In this document: positions 34,401-42,395 of the stretch, one piece after another
How positions within the stretch are numbered: position 1 is the stretch's first letter
How the letters are laid out: each line of letters begins with the position of its first letter
DNA from: Candidatus Flexifilum breve
Lineage (GTDB): Bacteria > Chloroflexota > Anaerolineae > Aggregatilineales > Phototrophicaceae
Direction of reading: 5' to 3'
Assembly: GCA_016717205.1 (NCBI GenBank)
Contig: JADKGC010000004.1
Coordinates: 496,001 to 560,000, forward strand
DNA: 64,000 nucleotides
Made by a program: the position numbers and the translations under genes
The notes under the pieces: generated by a model
Seen by the model: only the letters and a program-made list of their open reading frames with translations
Told to the model about the DNA's origin: nothing
Database searches by the model: none

Positions 34401-35331
34401 CTTTTTGTCCACCTTCGACCAGCGTCAACACCGGGTGAACATAGGTCGCCGTCAGGGCGTAGCCGCCGCGCGTTTGCAGCCGCCGCGTTGGTTTAAGGCC
34501 GCTATCGTAGAAGTGCGTCGCGGTTTGCGTTCCAGTGGGCGTTTGCACTTCGATGTTGAGCGGGTAGAACGTTCCCCCCTCGTCGTCAGTGATGCCGTTA
34601 ACATTAGATGGGCGCAGTGACTCAATCGGCACGAGACCGAACTCGGTTGGGACGAGCGTGCCTGCCGCAACGCACTTGCCCATGCCGGGCCGCCCTGCAA
34701 AGATCAGGAGGTCGCTGCGCTGCAGGCCGCTCAATAGGCCGTCGAGGTCGCGGAAACCGGTTGGCAAGCCCATCGGCTCGTCTGGGTGCTGCATTTTGTG
34801 TTCGATGCTGGCGAAGAACGTGTCAATCGCCTGATACATCGGCACGAGGTCGCCGCGCTGATTGCGTTCCGTCACGCGGAACAGGCGCGACTCGGCCTCG
34901 CTGGTGATGCGCTCCACCGGGAGCTGTTCGTCATACGCCAGCGTCTTGATCTCGTCCGCGGCGGTGAGCAAGCGGCGGCGAATCGCGAGGCGTTCGACTA
35001 CGCGGGCGTACGCTTCGGTGTGCACCGAGGTCGGCGTGCGGTTGATCAGGTTGACGAGAAAGCCGCGCGCCTTATCTTCGAACTGTTCCGCCTTGCCGAG
35101 CGCGCGAATCTCCTCGCTGACCGTCAGCACGTCGATGCCGTCGTTCCGGTCGGCGACGCGCATCATCGCCTCCCACACAATCGCGAGGCGGTTGATGTGG
35201 AAGTCTTCGGGACGCAGGTATGCAGCAATTCCGAGGAACAGATCGGGATCGGTCAGTACACCGCCGATCACCGCCTCTTCGGCTTCAGGGCTGTGAGGCG
35301 CAAGCCTAAGGATACCGGGGTTAGAGGTCAT
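31414..35331 (-). CDS. dnaB: Replicative DNA helicase DnaB with two inteins
   Basis: 1305 aa precursor. The host protein, about 453 aa after removal of the inteins, has the N-terminal DnaB domain (residues 1-150), then the RecA-like motor: PTGFRDLDGLLSGLQ, P-loop GRPGMGK with T640 after the first intein, LIIVDYLQLM (Walker B) and QLSDLRESG. The first intein (residues 220-639) sits inside the P-loop, the second (807-1238) after the DLRESG motif. Both C-terminal junctions (SHN-T and AHN-S) are in frame and the host sequence continues normally. The helicase unwinds DNA at replication forks and cannot bind ATP properly until the first intein splices. Confidence 0.95.
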   Translation of the reverse strand: MTSNPGILRLAPHSPEAEEAVIGGVLTDPDLFLGIAAYLRPEDFHINRLAIVWEAMMRVADRNDGIDVLTVSEEIRALGKAEQFEDKARGFLVNLINRTPTSVHTEAYARVVERLAIRRRLLTAADEIKTLAYDEQLPVERITSEAESRLFRVTERNQRGDLVPMYQAIDTFFASIEHKMQHPDEPMGLPTGFRDLDGLLSGLQRSDLLIFAGRPGMGKCVAAGTLVPTEFGLVPIESLRPSNVNGITDDEGGTFYPLNIEVQTPTGTQTATHFYDSGLKPTRRLQTRGGYALTATYVHPVLTLVEGGQKVWKNLSDLCVGDFVAVQRHAPLWGDRTELPEFSYKLKNLGTTRLPTLPSEMTPDLAYILGLLAGDGNLTQPNYVSFSSADPEIVDLLYGWARSMGLHPHPRRNYDHQIGSIVLNAWLKHIGLAGYAYEKEVPYTVLQAPQDCVRGFLQGLFDTDGHATTKSGYVEYVTTSEKLARQVHALLLQFGVVSKLKRKENKYRGSWNILIFGAAAQRFYVEVGFRLERKQSKRQCLPARTNSNIDLVPYLPPRTSTIPKTEQTQLYRYFLGQRSPSYALLKRMATYAPEVTHLLEPEYYWDEVISVEDAGIQPCYDLTVPEGNAFVSNGIVSHNTSFMLSVVMNAAKLGARILIFTMEMGHEQIVQRFVSMETGINTQKLRTGQLDAREYSRFVEATGRLGNLNIFIDDSAAITPIEMRTKSRRIQHEFGLDLIIVDYLQLMSAGAGYENNRVQEVSYISRALKELARELNVPVLSAAQLSRAVEQRQDKHPQLSDLRESGCLTGDSLVYLPDTGAYVPIRELQGQSGFRVLSLNTDTWKLEPAEVSRAWCTGVKPVYKLTTQLGRTIRATGNHKFLTINGWKRLDELTTEDCLALPRILSSPQEQTMSNAELALLGHLIGDGCTLPRHAIQYTTREDDIAQIVANLATEVFGDQVRPRIYREPGRNWYQVFLTSNQHLTHGVQSPVRVWLDELAVFGLRSHEKRVPIKVFQQPADAIALFLRHLWATDGHIGLKKTTKGHYPNIYYASSSLELASDVQSLLLRLGINARLTRVPQTGKGRDQFHVAPSGQDDFRRFVQSIGAVGARRAESLCAVSAYLDTHIANTNRDIIPRQVWRTYAVPAMAASQLTARHMQSELGNAYCGTGLYKQNISREQAARLAQVVQSEPIAALAQSDVYWDAIVSIEPDGESEVFDLTVPTNHNFVANDIIAHNSLEQDADIVMFLYRDVVYNEATEFPNKAEIIVGKHRNGPTGSIDLHFERSLTKFSDAKTMKIDLGSL
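31618..32913 (-). other. DnaB intein 2 with LAGLIDADG homing endonuclease
   Basis: 432 aa inserted after DLRESG, with C807 as first residue and N1238 as last, before S1239 of the host. N-terminal splicing block CLTGDSLVY, block B TIRATGNHKFLTING, C-terminal block VFDLTVPTNHNFVANDI then AHN. The endonuclease motifs are LLGHLIGDGC and FLRHLWATDGH, so the element may still be able to home. All splicing residues are intact. Confidence 0.93.
33415..34674 (-). other. DnaB intein 1 in the P-loop, with LAGLIDADG homing endonuclease
   Basis: 420 aa between GRPGMGK and T640, with C220 as first residue and N639 as last. Splicing blocks: CVAAGTLVPTEFG at the N-terminus, TATYVHPVLT as block B, YDLTVPEGNAFVSNGIVSHN at the C-terminus. 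Endonuclease motifs are ILGLLAGDGNL and FLQGLFDTDGH. The host P-loop Lys and Thr are separated by the insertion, a known intein site in DnaB/RecA-fold helicases. All splicing residues are present. Confidence 0.93.
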
Positions 35332-35427
35332 GAACCCTATCCAAAGAGAAACAAAACGGCGCTCCGGTAGCGGTACGCCGTTGTCGTGTTACAAGTTGTG
35401 CCGACCGAACCGACAGATGGTGGATCG

Positions 35428-35940
35428 TTATTCTTCTTCGTCGTCTAAATCGTCGAGATCCAGGCTGTTGACGAAATCTTTGAACGCGCTCAGGCGATCT
35501 TCATCGAGTTCTTTGCCGCCGATCGTGCGTTCGACATCTTCTTCCGGCTCAATCGAATGCCGTTCCATCACGTGATCGGAGACGAAGACCGGCACTTTCG
35601 CGCGGACAGCCAGCGCGATGGCATCGCTGGGGCGGGCGTCGACTTCAATTTGTCGCCCTGCCACATCGATGACGATGCGGGCATAATACACGTCATTGCG
35701 GAGGTCGCTGATCAGAATGTGGACGACTTTGCCGCCAAGTTCACGGATCATCGACTTGAGCAGGTCATGCGTGAGTGGACGCTGCGGCGGCATCTCCTGC
35801 AGCTCAATCGTGATCGCGTCCGCCTCGCACGGACCAATCCAAATCGGCAAATATCGGTCGGTCGTTGAATCCTTGAGGATCACGATGCGATACTGCGACA
35901 TGAGGCTCACGCGGATGCTGTCGATAACAACTTCAATCAT
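35428..35940 (-). CDS. Bifunctional nuclease family protein (DUF151)
   Basis: 170 aa. The core has ILKDSTTDRYLPIWIGPCEA, a conserved acidic cluster, and VDARPSDAIALAVRAKVPVF, the hallmark of the DUF151/BFN family, seen from bacteria to plants. RNase and DNase activity has been reported for plant members; the bacterial role is unclear. The acidic tail (LDLDDLDDEEE) is prominent. It starts 18 codons into a longer open frame, at the ATG with AAGG upstream, and lies 96 bp before dnaB on the same strand, so it may share the dnaB promoter. Confidence 0.85.
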   Translation of the reverse strand: MIEVVIDSIRVSLMSQYRIVILKDSTTDRYLPIWIGPCEADAITIELQEMPPQRPLTHDLLKSMIRELGGKVVHILISDLRNDVYYARIVIDVAGRQIEVDARPSDAIALAVRAKVPVFVSDHVMERHSIEPEEDVERTIGGKELDEDRLSAFKDFVNSLDLDDLDDEEE

Positions 35941-35993
35941 GGTGTATAACCTTGGGCTTGTTCTTCTTTCAGTGAACTTCGTCCACCACACCG

Positions 35994-36021
35994 ATTATAC
36001 ACCGAAGGATGTGGCGGGCAA
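35994..36021 (-). promoter_or_regulatory. Predicted sigma-70 promoter of the nuclease-dnaB operon
   Basis: Minus-strand TTGCCC (36021-36016), 16 bp spacer, and a consensus TATAAT (35999-35994) preceded by TG one base upstream, an extended -10. It lies about 50 bp upstream of the DUF151 start. Confidence 0.6.
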
Positions 36022-36086
36022 ACCTTAAAAGTCGAACAAAACGGCTGTTATGTTCAAGGTTCTCATACTACGAAAGGGTCACAACT

Positions 36087-36731
36087 ATGCGCAGTGTGCT
36101 GCTCCTGCTGAGCGCGCTGGGACTGCTGGTCGGGTGCACGGCGCGGCCCTCTGAGCAGTTCATCCTCAACGAGGCGCTGCTGCGCGAGAGTTTTGATGAG
36201 GGATACGCGTGGCGCGGGCGGATTGCCGAAGGCTACGGCATCGATTTTCGCATTGAGGATGGCACGTACCGCGCCTATTCCGAACAGGCGGGCTTCGTCT
36301 CCGGCCTGAACGTCGAGCGCCATTCCGATGTGGTGATCGAAGTGGAGACCACGCAGCTTTCCGATTACCGGAACAACGCTTACGGCGTGCTGTGCCGCGC
36401 CAGTTCCAACAACGACGGCGACGGTTACTATTTTCTCATCAGCGGCGACGGCTACTACTCGATTCGGCGCGGCGCAACCGAGCAAGTCGACGGTCTGATC
36501 GATTGGACACGCACGGACGTGGTGAATCAGGATCGCGGCATCAACCGGATCCGGGCGGTATGCATCGGCGATTATCTGGCGCTGTATGTCAATGGACAGT
36601 TCATCGCTGAGGCGCGCGACTCACGCTACACGGATGGCTTCGCGGGGCTCACGGCGGCTGTCGCCGAAGGGGGCGTGGCCGACATTGCGTTTGACGACCT
36701 GGCGATCTGGTCGGCGCAGTTGGCGGAGTAG
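36087..36731 (+). CDS. Lipoprotein with a LamG-like domain
   Basis: 214 aa from the ATG at 36087 with AAAGGG upstream. Lipoprotein signal with lipobox LLVGC. The mature domain has a pattern typical of concanavalin-like/LamG folds: EVETTQLSDYRNNAYGVLCR, GDGYYFLISGDGYYSI, RIRAVCIGDYLALYVNGQFI and a C-terminal AFDDLAIW. Such domains bind carbohydrate or other ligands. No partner is obvious; the nuclease-dnaB operon is divergent upstream and its promoter region is shared. Confidence 0.78.
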   Translation: MRSVLLLLSALGLLVGCTARPSEQFILNEALLRESFDEGYAWRGRIAEGYGIDFRIEDGTYRAYSEQAGFVSGLNVERHSDVVIEVETTQLSDYRNNAYGVLCRASSNNDGDGYYFLISGDGYYSIRRGATEQVDGLIDWTRTDVVNQDRGINRIRAVCIGDYLALYVNGQFIAEARDSRYTDGFAGLTAAVAEGGVADIAFDDLAIWSAQLAE

Positions 36732-36741
36732 GGCGACAGGG

Positions 36742-36769
36742 GTAGGGGCATGGCGCGCCATGCCCCTAC
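36742..36769. repeat. Perfect 28-bp palindrome between convergent genes
   Basis: GTAGGGGCATGGCG followed directly by its exact reverse complement, with no loop base. It lies between the convergent LamG-like and LysM lipoprotein genes and may serve as a two-way terminator. It shares GTAGGGGC with the copies at 531 and 59692. Confidence 0.85.
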
Positions 36770-36785
36770 GGTGAATCTCAGACGT

Positions 36786-37604
36786 TTATTCCTCGTCCGG
36801 CGGGATAACGATGCGCTGACCAATTGACAATCGATCCGGGTCGAGGCCAGGGTTAGCGTCGACGATGTCGGCGATGGTCACGCCGTAGCGCGTTGCAATG
36901 TTGAACAGCGTGTCGCCGGGTTCGACGGTATAGACTTCACCCGCGGTCGCGGTGCCGGGCGCGTTAGTCGGCTCAGCCGTGGCGGTCGGGCGCGGCGTGC
37001 GGGTCGTCGTACCGTCGCAGTCCGGAAGATTTAGCTCATCTTCCGGGAAAATGACGGGCGGATCGCCATCGAGGTCAGGATTCGCCGCCAGCAAATCGTC
37101 AATGGTAGTATCATGGTCAATGGCAATCGAGTACAGGCTGTCGCCCGATTCCACGATGTAGATGCACGGATCGTTATTGATGCGCGTGGTCTCGCCTTCT
37201 CCGTCACCCGTGTCGCCAGCACTTTCTGCTTCAGCCGTGATTTCTGAGGCGGGACGCGGCGTGCTCGTCTCAATCGGGACGGGGCCGAGCGGCGAACCGG
37301 GCGTGATGAACTGCGGCGTGGCGGTCGGCGGCGGCACGATGGTTTGCGGTGAGCGCGTGGTCGCGGCTTCGACCGGAACTTCATCAGTTACCGCTGGGCG
37401 CGTGTTCGGTGCTAGAATGGTAATGGGAGGAAGCGTCGGCGTGCCGGGTAAGCCGCTCGACGGGGTAGTGGTGGTAGCTTCCAGCACGACCGAGTTCGAG
37501 GCGGCATCCTGAGTCGGCTCAATTGTGTCCCCAGCCGAACGAAAACACCCTGCCGAAAGTAACGGGATCGCCAATAACACGACAAGCTGGATCAAACGTT
37601 TCAA
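36786..37604 (-). CDS. LysM-domain lipoprotein
   Basis: 272 aa. Lipoprotein signal with lipobox LLSAGC, a long proline-, threonine- and serine-rich linker (residues about 30-150), then two LysM domains: YIVESGDSLYSIAIDHDTTI (about 150-195) and YTVEPGDTLFNIATRYGVTI (about 225-268). LysM modules bind peptidoglycan or related glycans. The protein probably anchors at the cell surface. No enzyme domain is attached. Confidence 0.9.
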   Translation of the reverse strand: MKRLIQLVVLLAIPLLSAGCFRSAGDTIEPTQDAASNSVVLEATTTTPSSGLPGTPTLPPITILAPNTRPAVTDEVPVEAATTRSPQTIVPPPTATPQFITPGSPLGPVPIETSTPRPASEITAEAESAGDTGDGEGETTRINNDPCIYIVESGDSLYSIAIDHDTTIDDLLAANPDLDGDPPVIFPEDELNLPDCDGTTTRTPRPTATAEPTNAPGTATAGEVYTVEPGDTLFNIATRYGVTIADIVDANPGLDPDRLSIGQRIVIPPDEE

Positions 37605-37727
37605 GCGAAGACCTCCTGGTGCACGATATAATCTTGAGAATACACCGATCTATAGGGATGAGCAAAACAGGCTGTGGTAAGCTACATTACGATCGTTTCC
37701 TCCGAAACGCAGAAAGGCGTGTAAGCG

Positions 37728-38117
37728 GTGACTTTGAGCGGAAAATGCATCCTCGTGGTTGATGATGACCCCGATCTCTTGCAGCTCGTTCGCATCTTGC
37801 TCGCACGGATCAACTTAAACGTGGTGACAGTTGAACATGCGCGCTTGGCCGGACAGCAGCTTGAGTCAGGGCTCCGCCCCGATCTTTTGATTCTCGATCT
37901 CATGATGCCCGACATCAGCGGGATGGAGTTTTTGGCCGTGATCCGCGGTCAGCCCGCCTATGACGAGATGCCCGTGCTGGTGCTGTCCGCCTTGGTGGAC
38001 CCGGATCAAATCCGTGATGCACTGAACGGCGGCGCGGATCGCTATCTGACCAAGCCCTATATCGCCCACAATCTCGTGACGGTGGTGCAAGAGATGCTAA
38101 AGGCGGGGCGGCGGTAG
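37728..38117 (+). CDS. Stand-alone response-regulator receiver protein
   Basis: 129 aa, a single receiver domain. VDDDPDLL holds the acidic pair, the phosphoacceptor Asp is in LILDLMMPD, the Thr/Ser position is in VLVLSAL, and the Lys is in LTKPY. It begins with GTG and has AAAGG 11 bases upstream. No kinase gene is adjacent. Its 3' end overlaps the convergent GT39 gene by 21 bp. Confidence 0.9.
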   Translation: MTLSGKCILVVDDDPDLLQLVRILLARINLNVVTVEHARLAGQQLESGLRPDLLILDLMMPDISGMEFLAVIRGQPAYDEMPVLVLSALVDPDQIRDALNGGADRYLTKPYIAHNLVTVVQEMLKAGRR

Positions 38118-39572
38118 CAGCTCATAGACGACGAAGCGCTGGGCGTTGTAGACGCGCGTCACCGTGAAACCTGCCTCCCGCAGCGCATCGAGCCAACTGG
38201 CGATCGGTTGATCGACGGGAGCGGCCAGATAGCGGGGAGCAGGATCAGGTTGATCGAGCGCTCCGGCGACCAGCGTTTCGATGGTTGGATAATACACCTT
38301 ACGTTTATCGGTCCATTCCCCCAGATAATAGCCTAATTCCCAACCGATCCAGCGGTCATAGATGATCGCGCCCAGAGATTGCTGATTGAGAAAGTCGGCC
38401 AGTTCATTGATGTCGGTGTAGACGCCGCGCCGACCGTTGCCACCATCCCCGCCGACATTCACATTGCCTTCGGCTGCATTCCACCCGCCAACGACGAGCG
38501 CCAGCGCGATAGCTGCCGCGATCACCGCGACTTCCCCCCGCGGGGAAATGCGGCTGATCTGTCCCCACAGCCACATGCCGCCGCGCGCGCCCAAAATCGC
38601 CAGCAGCGGCACGAGCGGCAGCAGATAGCGGTCGTACACGTTGAAGTTGATCAGCACGTGCGCGCCGATGTAGGCGATCACGGCGAGGGCGAGCACCGTA
38701 TCGATCACGGTGGCCTGCTCGCGGGGACGGCGGATGACGCCGCTGATCACGGCCAGCGCCGCGCCCCCGAGCAGCAAAAACGTCGGCGTGCCGAGCAGCA
38801 GGCGTCCAAGGTCTGTCCACGCCCCGAGGCGCGCACCCGGATCGGCGGCGAGTCCGTCGATGGCGTTGTTCGCCGCCGCCAGCGTCCAGAAGCTGGTTGA
38901 CTGCGCCCGCGCCGCATCCCACGCGATGAGTACCAGCGCGCCCAGACCGAGCGGTGCGGCGAACTGCGCGCAGCGGCGCAGACTCATCCCATCCACCGCC
39001 CAGCCGAGCGCCAGCACGAGCGGCAGGTAAAACAACGCCTGCTGCTTGCTGGCCACGGCCAGCGCTAACCAGATGCCGCTCCACAACCAACTGCCGCGGC
39101 TGATCGCCCACAGCGCGAGCGTCATCAGGAGCAGCATCAGCCCATCGGTGAAGGCGGTCGCGCTGAACGCTACGGCGACCGGGGAACAGGCGGCGAACAG
39201 CGCCGCCCACGCCGCGACCGTGCGTCCCCGGTACAAACGCCGCGTCAGTGCATAGACGACCGCGACCAGCAGAATCTGCGCGAAGACGGCGGGCAGCCGC
39301 GCGGTGATCTCCCCGACACGGTAGTCGAAGGTCAGAATGGTGTTGTCGACGCGCGCGCCGAACAGCGTCATCGACAGCGCGCTCGCGTAGATTGCTAACG
39401 GCGGCTTATCCAGTGATCCGTGCAGCAGCCAATCCCCGTTGAGCGCCGCCTGGCGCGCAAACGTGGCGAACAGCGCTTCATCCGGATGAAAGCGCACATC
39501 CTGACCGAGCGCATGCAGCCGGATCACCGCGCCGATGAGCAGAATGAGATAGAGGGCGCGGCGGCGGCTCAC
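38097..39572 (-). CDS. GT39-like membrane glycosyltransferase
   Basis: 491 aa. N-terminal FHPDEALFA gives the catalytic Asp-Glu of the GT39/GT83-like lipid-linked sugar transferases, and HGSLDKPPLAIYASAL follows. About ten membrane segments come next. It would move a sugar from a polyprenyl carrier to a protein or lipid on the outer face of the membrane. The GTG start overlaps the end of the DUF1028 gene by 4 bp. Confidence 0.83.
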   Translation of the reverse strand: MSRRRALYLILLIGAVIRLHALGQDVRFHPDEALFATFARQAALNGDWLLHGSLDKPPLAIYASALSMTLFGARVDNTILTFDYRVGEITARLPAVFAQILLVAVVYALTRRLYRGRTVAAWAALFAACSPVAVAFSATAFTDGLMLLLMTLALWAISRGSWLWSGIWLALAVASKQQALFYLPLVLALGWAVDGMSLRRCAQFAAPLGLGALVLIAWDAARAQSTSFWTLAAANNAIDGLAADPGARLGAWTDLGRLLLGTPTFLLLGGAALAVISGVIRRPREQATVIDTVLALAVIAYIGAHVLINFNVYDRYLLPLVPLLAILGARGGMWLWGQISRISPRGEVAVIAAAIALALVVGGWNAAEGNVNVGGDGGNGRRGVYTDINELADFLNQQSLGAIIYDRWIGWELGYYLGEWTDKRKVYYPTIETLVAGALDQPDPAPRYLAAPVDQPIASWLDALREAGFTVTRVYNAQRFVVYELLPPPRL

Positions 39573-40438
39573 TTTTTCCCGAACCGTCCCCGCAGGTAAG
39601 CCAGCACCACGCGGTCGATGTGCGTAGGCGCATCGGTGGCGCGCCAGCGTTCTTCGAGATTTTCCGTGCCGATCAGGCGGTCAAAGGCCTCGATGGTTGG
39701 CTCGTCCCACTGACTGTTGAGGTCGCCGCTGTAGTATTTTTGCTCGCGCATGATGAGCTGAAGTTCGCGCACGAGTTCCGGCGTGATCAACACGCGGTCT
39801 TCGGGGCGCGTCTCGCCAAAATACAGGTGATGCAGCGTGAGCAAGCCTTCCAGCCGCGCGACCGGATCGGGGTCGTCGTCCACGCGGAGATCGATATAGC
39901 GGTCGTTGTCGCCGCCATAACCGCCATCGGTCTTCGCCACGTAGAGCGCCGCACCCTGCCGCCCACGTCGATCCCCGCCCGCGCGGTCGCCCGCCAGCAG
40001 CGCCGCCATCAGCCGATCGGCGAATTCACCTTCAGCACTCATATAGGCGGTCGCCATCGCTTCGAGCACTTCCGGCCCGGTGAGGATGTTGCCCTGACAG
40101 CAGAAGCCCACGCCAATGCGATGCCCCGCCCAGTCGTTGCACTTGACGCCGGTATGCGCGGCGGCGCGCCCGTCCGCGTCGACGATGCCGACCTGTCGCG
40201 TCGCCTGACCGGGATCGGCTTCGAGCAGGCGCTGGAGCGTCTCTTCTGCGCCCATGCCCGAGGCCATCATGCCGAGCCCATCCGGTCCAAAGCTGATTTT
40301 GGCATAGGATTGGGTCGCGACCGCGCCTGCGCCCGCGCGCACCCACGGCACCATGGCGCCCACGGCGAGGAATTTACTGGCGACGGCGACGCCCCATGCG
40401 CCTTCGTCGGGATCATACGCGGCAATCGAAAAGGTCAT
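39569..40438 (-). CDS. DUF1028 family protein
   Basis: 289 aa from MTFSIAAYDPDEGAWGVAVAS, the family's conserved N-terminus, with AGGAG upstream. ATQSYAKISFGPDGL and GHRIGVGFCCQGNIL are further family segments. The family has an Ntn-hydrolase-like fold but no established reaction. The longer frame upstream to 40564 lacks similarity. Coupling to the GT39 gene by a 4-bp overlap is seen. Confidence 0.85.
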   Translation of the reverse strand: MTFSIAAYDPDEGAWGVAVASKFLAVGAMVPWVRAGAGAVATQSYAKISFGPDGLGMMASGMGAEETLQRLLEADPGQATRQVGIVDADGRAAAHTGVKCNDWAGHRIGVGFCCQGNILTGPEVLEAMATAYMSAEGEFADRLMAALLAGDRAGGDRRGRQGAALYVAKTDGGYGGDNDRYIDLRVDDDPDPVARLEGLLTLHHLYFGETRPEDRVLITPELVRELQLIMREQKYYSGDLNSQWDEPTIEAFDRLIGTENLEERWRATDAPTHIDRVVLAYLRGRFGKK

Positions 40439-40578
40439 CGTGTCGGGTCTCCTAAAATCGAGCCTCAAGATGCCGTGAGGCACAGACGTGAATGCCGCCG
40501 ATTGTAACACGCCGCCGCGCTGAGTATCATTGCACAGATTGAGGCTGGCTTTGATGTCGAACAAGGAGAAACGAGCTT

Positions 40579-40839
40579 ATGGCTGCGCAACCGGGTTGGG
40601 AATATACGGATATCAGCGGTGAGCGAACCTTCGACACCCCGTGGTCGTGGTGGGGTGTGCGAATCAGTTACCGGGATGCGGATGATGCGAGCAAAGCGAA
40701 GTCGGAAACACGCCAAAGCCTGTCGCAGGCCGAGATGAAAAAGCTGCTGGACGCTCTGAGTGCCGATGGCTGGGTACAGGAGAGCAAGAAAGAATATCGC
40801 GAGGTGTGGCAGGCGACCTATGCCCGCCGGAAGCGCTAA
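40579..40839 (+). CDS. Small hypothetical protein (86 aa)
   Basis: Begins MAAQPGWEYTDISGER and has a helical, basic C-terminus. AGGAG lies upstream of the ATG at the proper distance. A WEY motif and an arrangement of strand plus helix (LSQAEMKKLLDALSADGWVQ) recall small DUF4177-like proteins, but the match is weak. It is 50 bp upstream of the HAD phosphatase gene and could share its transcript. Confidence 0.6.
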   Translation: MAAQPGWEYTDISGERTFDTPWSWWGVRISYRDADDASKAKSETRQSLSQAEMKKLLDALSADGWVQESKKEYREVWQATYARRKR

Positions 40840-40889
40840 TTCCCCTGACTGCGACGATTGTTATCCCATTGGCATAGATAGGAATTTGA

Positions 40890-41666
40890 ATGACCGAGAT
40901 TCACGGTGTCGTCATGGACATGGATGGGGTGGTGTGGCGCGGGGATGAACTGCTCCCCGGCGCAATCGCCCTGTTTGACAAGCTTAAAGCGCGTGGTCTG
41001 CCCTTCGCGGCGGCGACCAATAACAGCGCTAAATCGCCCACCGACTATGTGCAGAAGCTGGCGCACATGGGGATTGACGGCATCCGCGAGGATCAGATCC
41101 TCACCTCGGGGCGCGTGACGATCAGCTACTTGACGCGGACGTATCCGCAAGGCACGCCGGTCTATGTCGTGGGTGGGGACGGGCTGCGGCACATGGTCGT
41201 GCGCGCGGGCTTCGATCTCAGCGACGCGGCGCGCGTGGTGGTGGTCGGCATCGACTTTGACCTGACCTACAACAAGCTGAAGCGGGCAGTGCAGCTCATC
41301 CGCGGTGGCGCGGATTTCATCGGCACGAACGGCGACAAGACGTTCCCGATGGCGGATGGTCTCGTGCCGGGAGCGGGCAGCATTATCGCGGCGATTCAGA
41401 CCGGGGCAGGCCAAGCGCCGCTGATGATGGGCAAGCCGAATCGCCCCATGTTCGACGCAGCCCTGGAATTGCTCGGCACGTCCGCGGCCAATACGCTCAT
41501 GATCGGCGACCGGATGGATACAGACATCGACGGGGCCAATGCGGCGGGTTTGCAGACGGCGCTGGTTTTGACAGGCGTTACCACCCGCGCTGAACTCGAA
41601 GTCAGCCCGACGCAGCCGGATCACGTCTTTGACGGTCTGCCGCAGCTTTTGGACGCGCTGTTGTGA
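40890..41666 (+). CDS. HAD-superfamily class IIA phosphatase (NagD-like)
   Basis: 258 aa. Motif I MDMDGVVWRG (nucleophile Asp in DxDG), motif II AATNNSA, and motif III/IV region GKPNRPMFDAAL then MIGDRMDTDIDGANAAG are all present. The class IIA cap domain lies between. Family members hydrolyse small phosphoesters such as p-nitrophenyl phosphate, 2-phosphoglycolate or nucleotides; the substrate cannot be named. The next gene begins with GTGA overlapping its stop. Confidence 0.9.
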   Translation: MTEIHGVVMDMDGVVWRGDELLPGAIALFDKLKARGLPFAAATNNSAKSPTDYVQKLAHMGIDGIREDQILTSGRVTISYLTRTYPQGTPVYVVGGDGLRHMVVRAGFDLSDAARVVVVGIDFDLTYNKLKRAVQLIRGGADFIGTNGDKTFPMADGLVPGAGSIIAAIQTGAGQAPLMMGKPNRPMFDAALELLGTSAANTLMIGDRMDTDIDGANAAGLQTALVLTGVTTRAELEVSPTQPDHVFDGLPQLLDALL

Positions 41667-42007
41667 CCACTGCGCGGCGCTTCTGGATCGACGGCTCGTA
41701 TAAGCTGGGCTATATCGGCTACGGCATCTATGGGCGTCCCGGTGATCTGAAAGTGTGCGGTGGCTGTCCCGGCGCGGACGCGCATCAAGCCGAACGCCTG
41801 GCGGCGGAACAGGCGCTGGCGCTCGTCCCTGATGGGGAGGCGATCACCCTGTACACCGATTCGCTGCCCGTGATCGCCTACTACACGGCGATCCGGGTCG
41901 AGCGGGTGCGGCTGACGGTGACCTACTTGAAAGCCAGTGACGTTTATCATCGCATCGCGCATGAGCTGGCGAATCAGGGACGCGCACAAGCCTATCGTCA
42001 GCGTTAG
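41663..42007 (+). CDS. RNase H-fold protein
   Basis: 114 aa, GTG start overlapping the HAD gene stop by 4 bp. RFWIDGSYKLGYIGYGIYG has the first Asp of an RNase H-like fold, AERLAAEQALAL the Glu and LYTDSLPV the next Asp, arranged as in ribonuclease HI-related domains. It lacks most of the C-terminal part of RNase HI. It may be a nucleic acid nuclease or a structural relative. Its 3' end meets the convergent gene at 42004. Confidence 0.65.
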   Translation: MTTARRFWIDGSYKLGYIGYGIYGRPGDLKVCGGCPGADAHQAERLAAEQALALVPDGEAITLYTDSLPVIAYYTAIRVERVRLTVTYLKASDVYHRIAHELANQGRAQAYRQR

Positions 42008-42324
42008 TTGAACAGCTCCTGTACCATCAATTCCATGATGGGGCGGGCGCGGCGAATGCGCGCGTCGAAGTCGGGGTAGTCGAGCGGGTCAAGGTGGCCG
42101 TGTTCTTCGAGGATTTCTGCCAGCTTGGCCAGCAGCTTGCCCTGTGAGGATTGCAGCGCGGTCATCGCGCCATGATAGTAGGCGCGTTTATCGACTTCGA
42201 CCGCGCGGGTGAATTCATCGGTGACATGGTCGAGTTCGACGGCGAGATCGCGGTATACCTGCACCAGATCGTAGAAGTTGAGCGTGCTCCACTTTAGCGT
42301 ATACAGATCGATTGTGCTGCTCAT
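42004..42324 (-). CDS. Hypothetical helical protein
   Basis: 106 aa from MSSTIDLYTLKWS, chosen for GAAGAG upstream; the open frame continues upstream to 42372. The sequence is predominantly helical (YRDLAVELDHVTDEFTRAVE, GKLLAKLAEILEEHGHL) and has no recognised motif. It ends in the convergent RNase H-fold gene's 3' end with a 4-bp overlap. Confidence 0.55.
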   Translation of the reverse strand: MSSTIDLYTLKWSTLNFYDLVQVYRDLAVELDHVTDEFTRAVEVDKRAYYHGAMTALQSSQGKLLAKLAEILEEHGHLDPLDYPDFDARIRRARPIMELMVQELFN

Positions 42325-42395
42325 AGCGGCTTTCTCTTCATGTGACAACTCACGCATATTACCATGAAGCACCGGCTGTGAAATCTTAATGTTTT

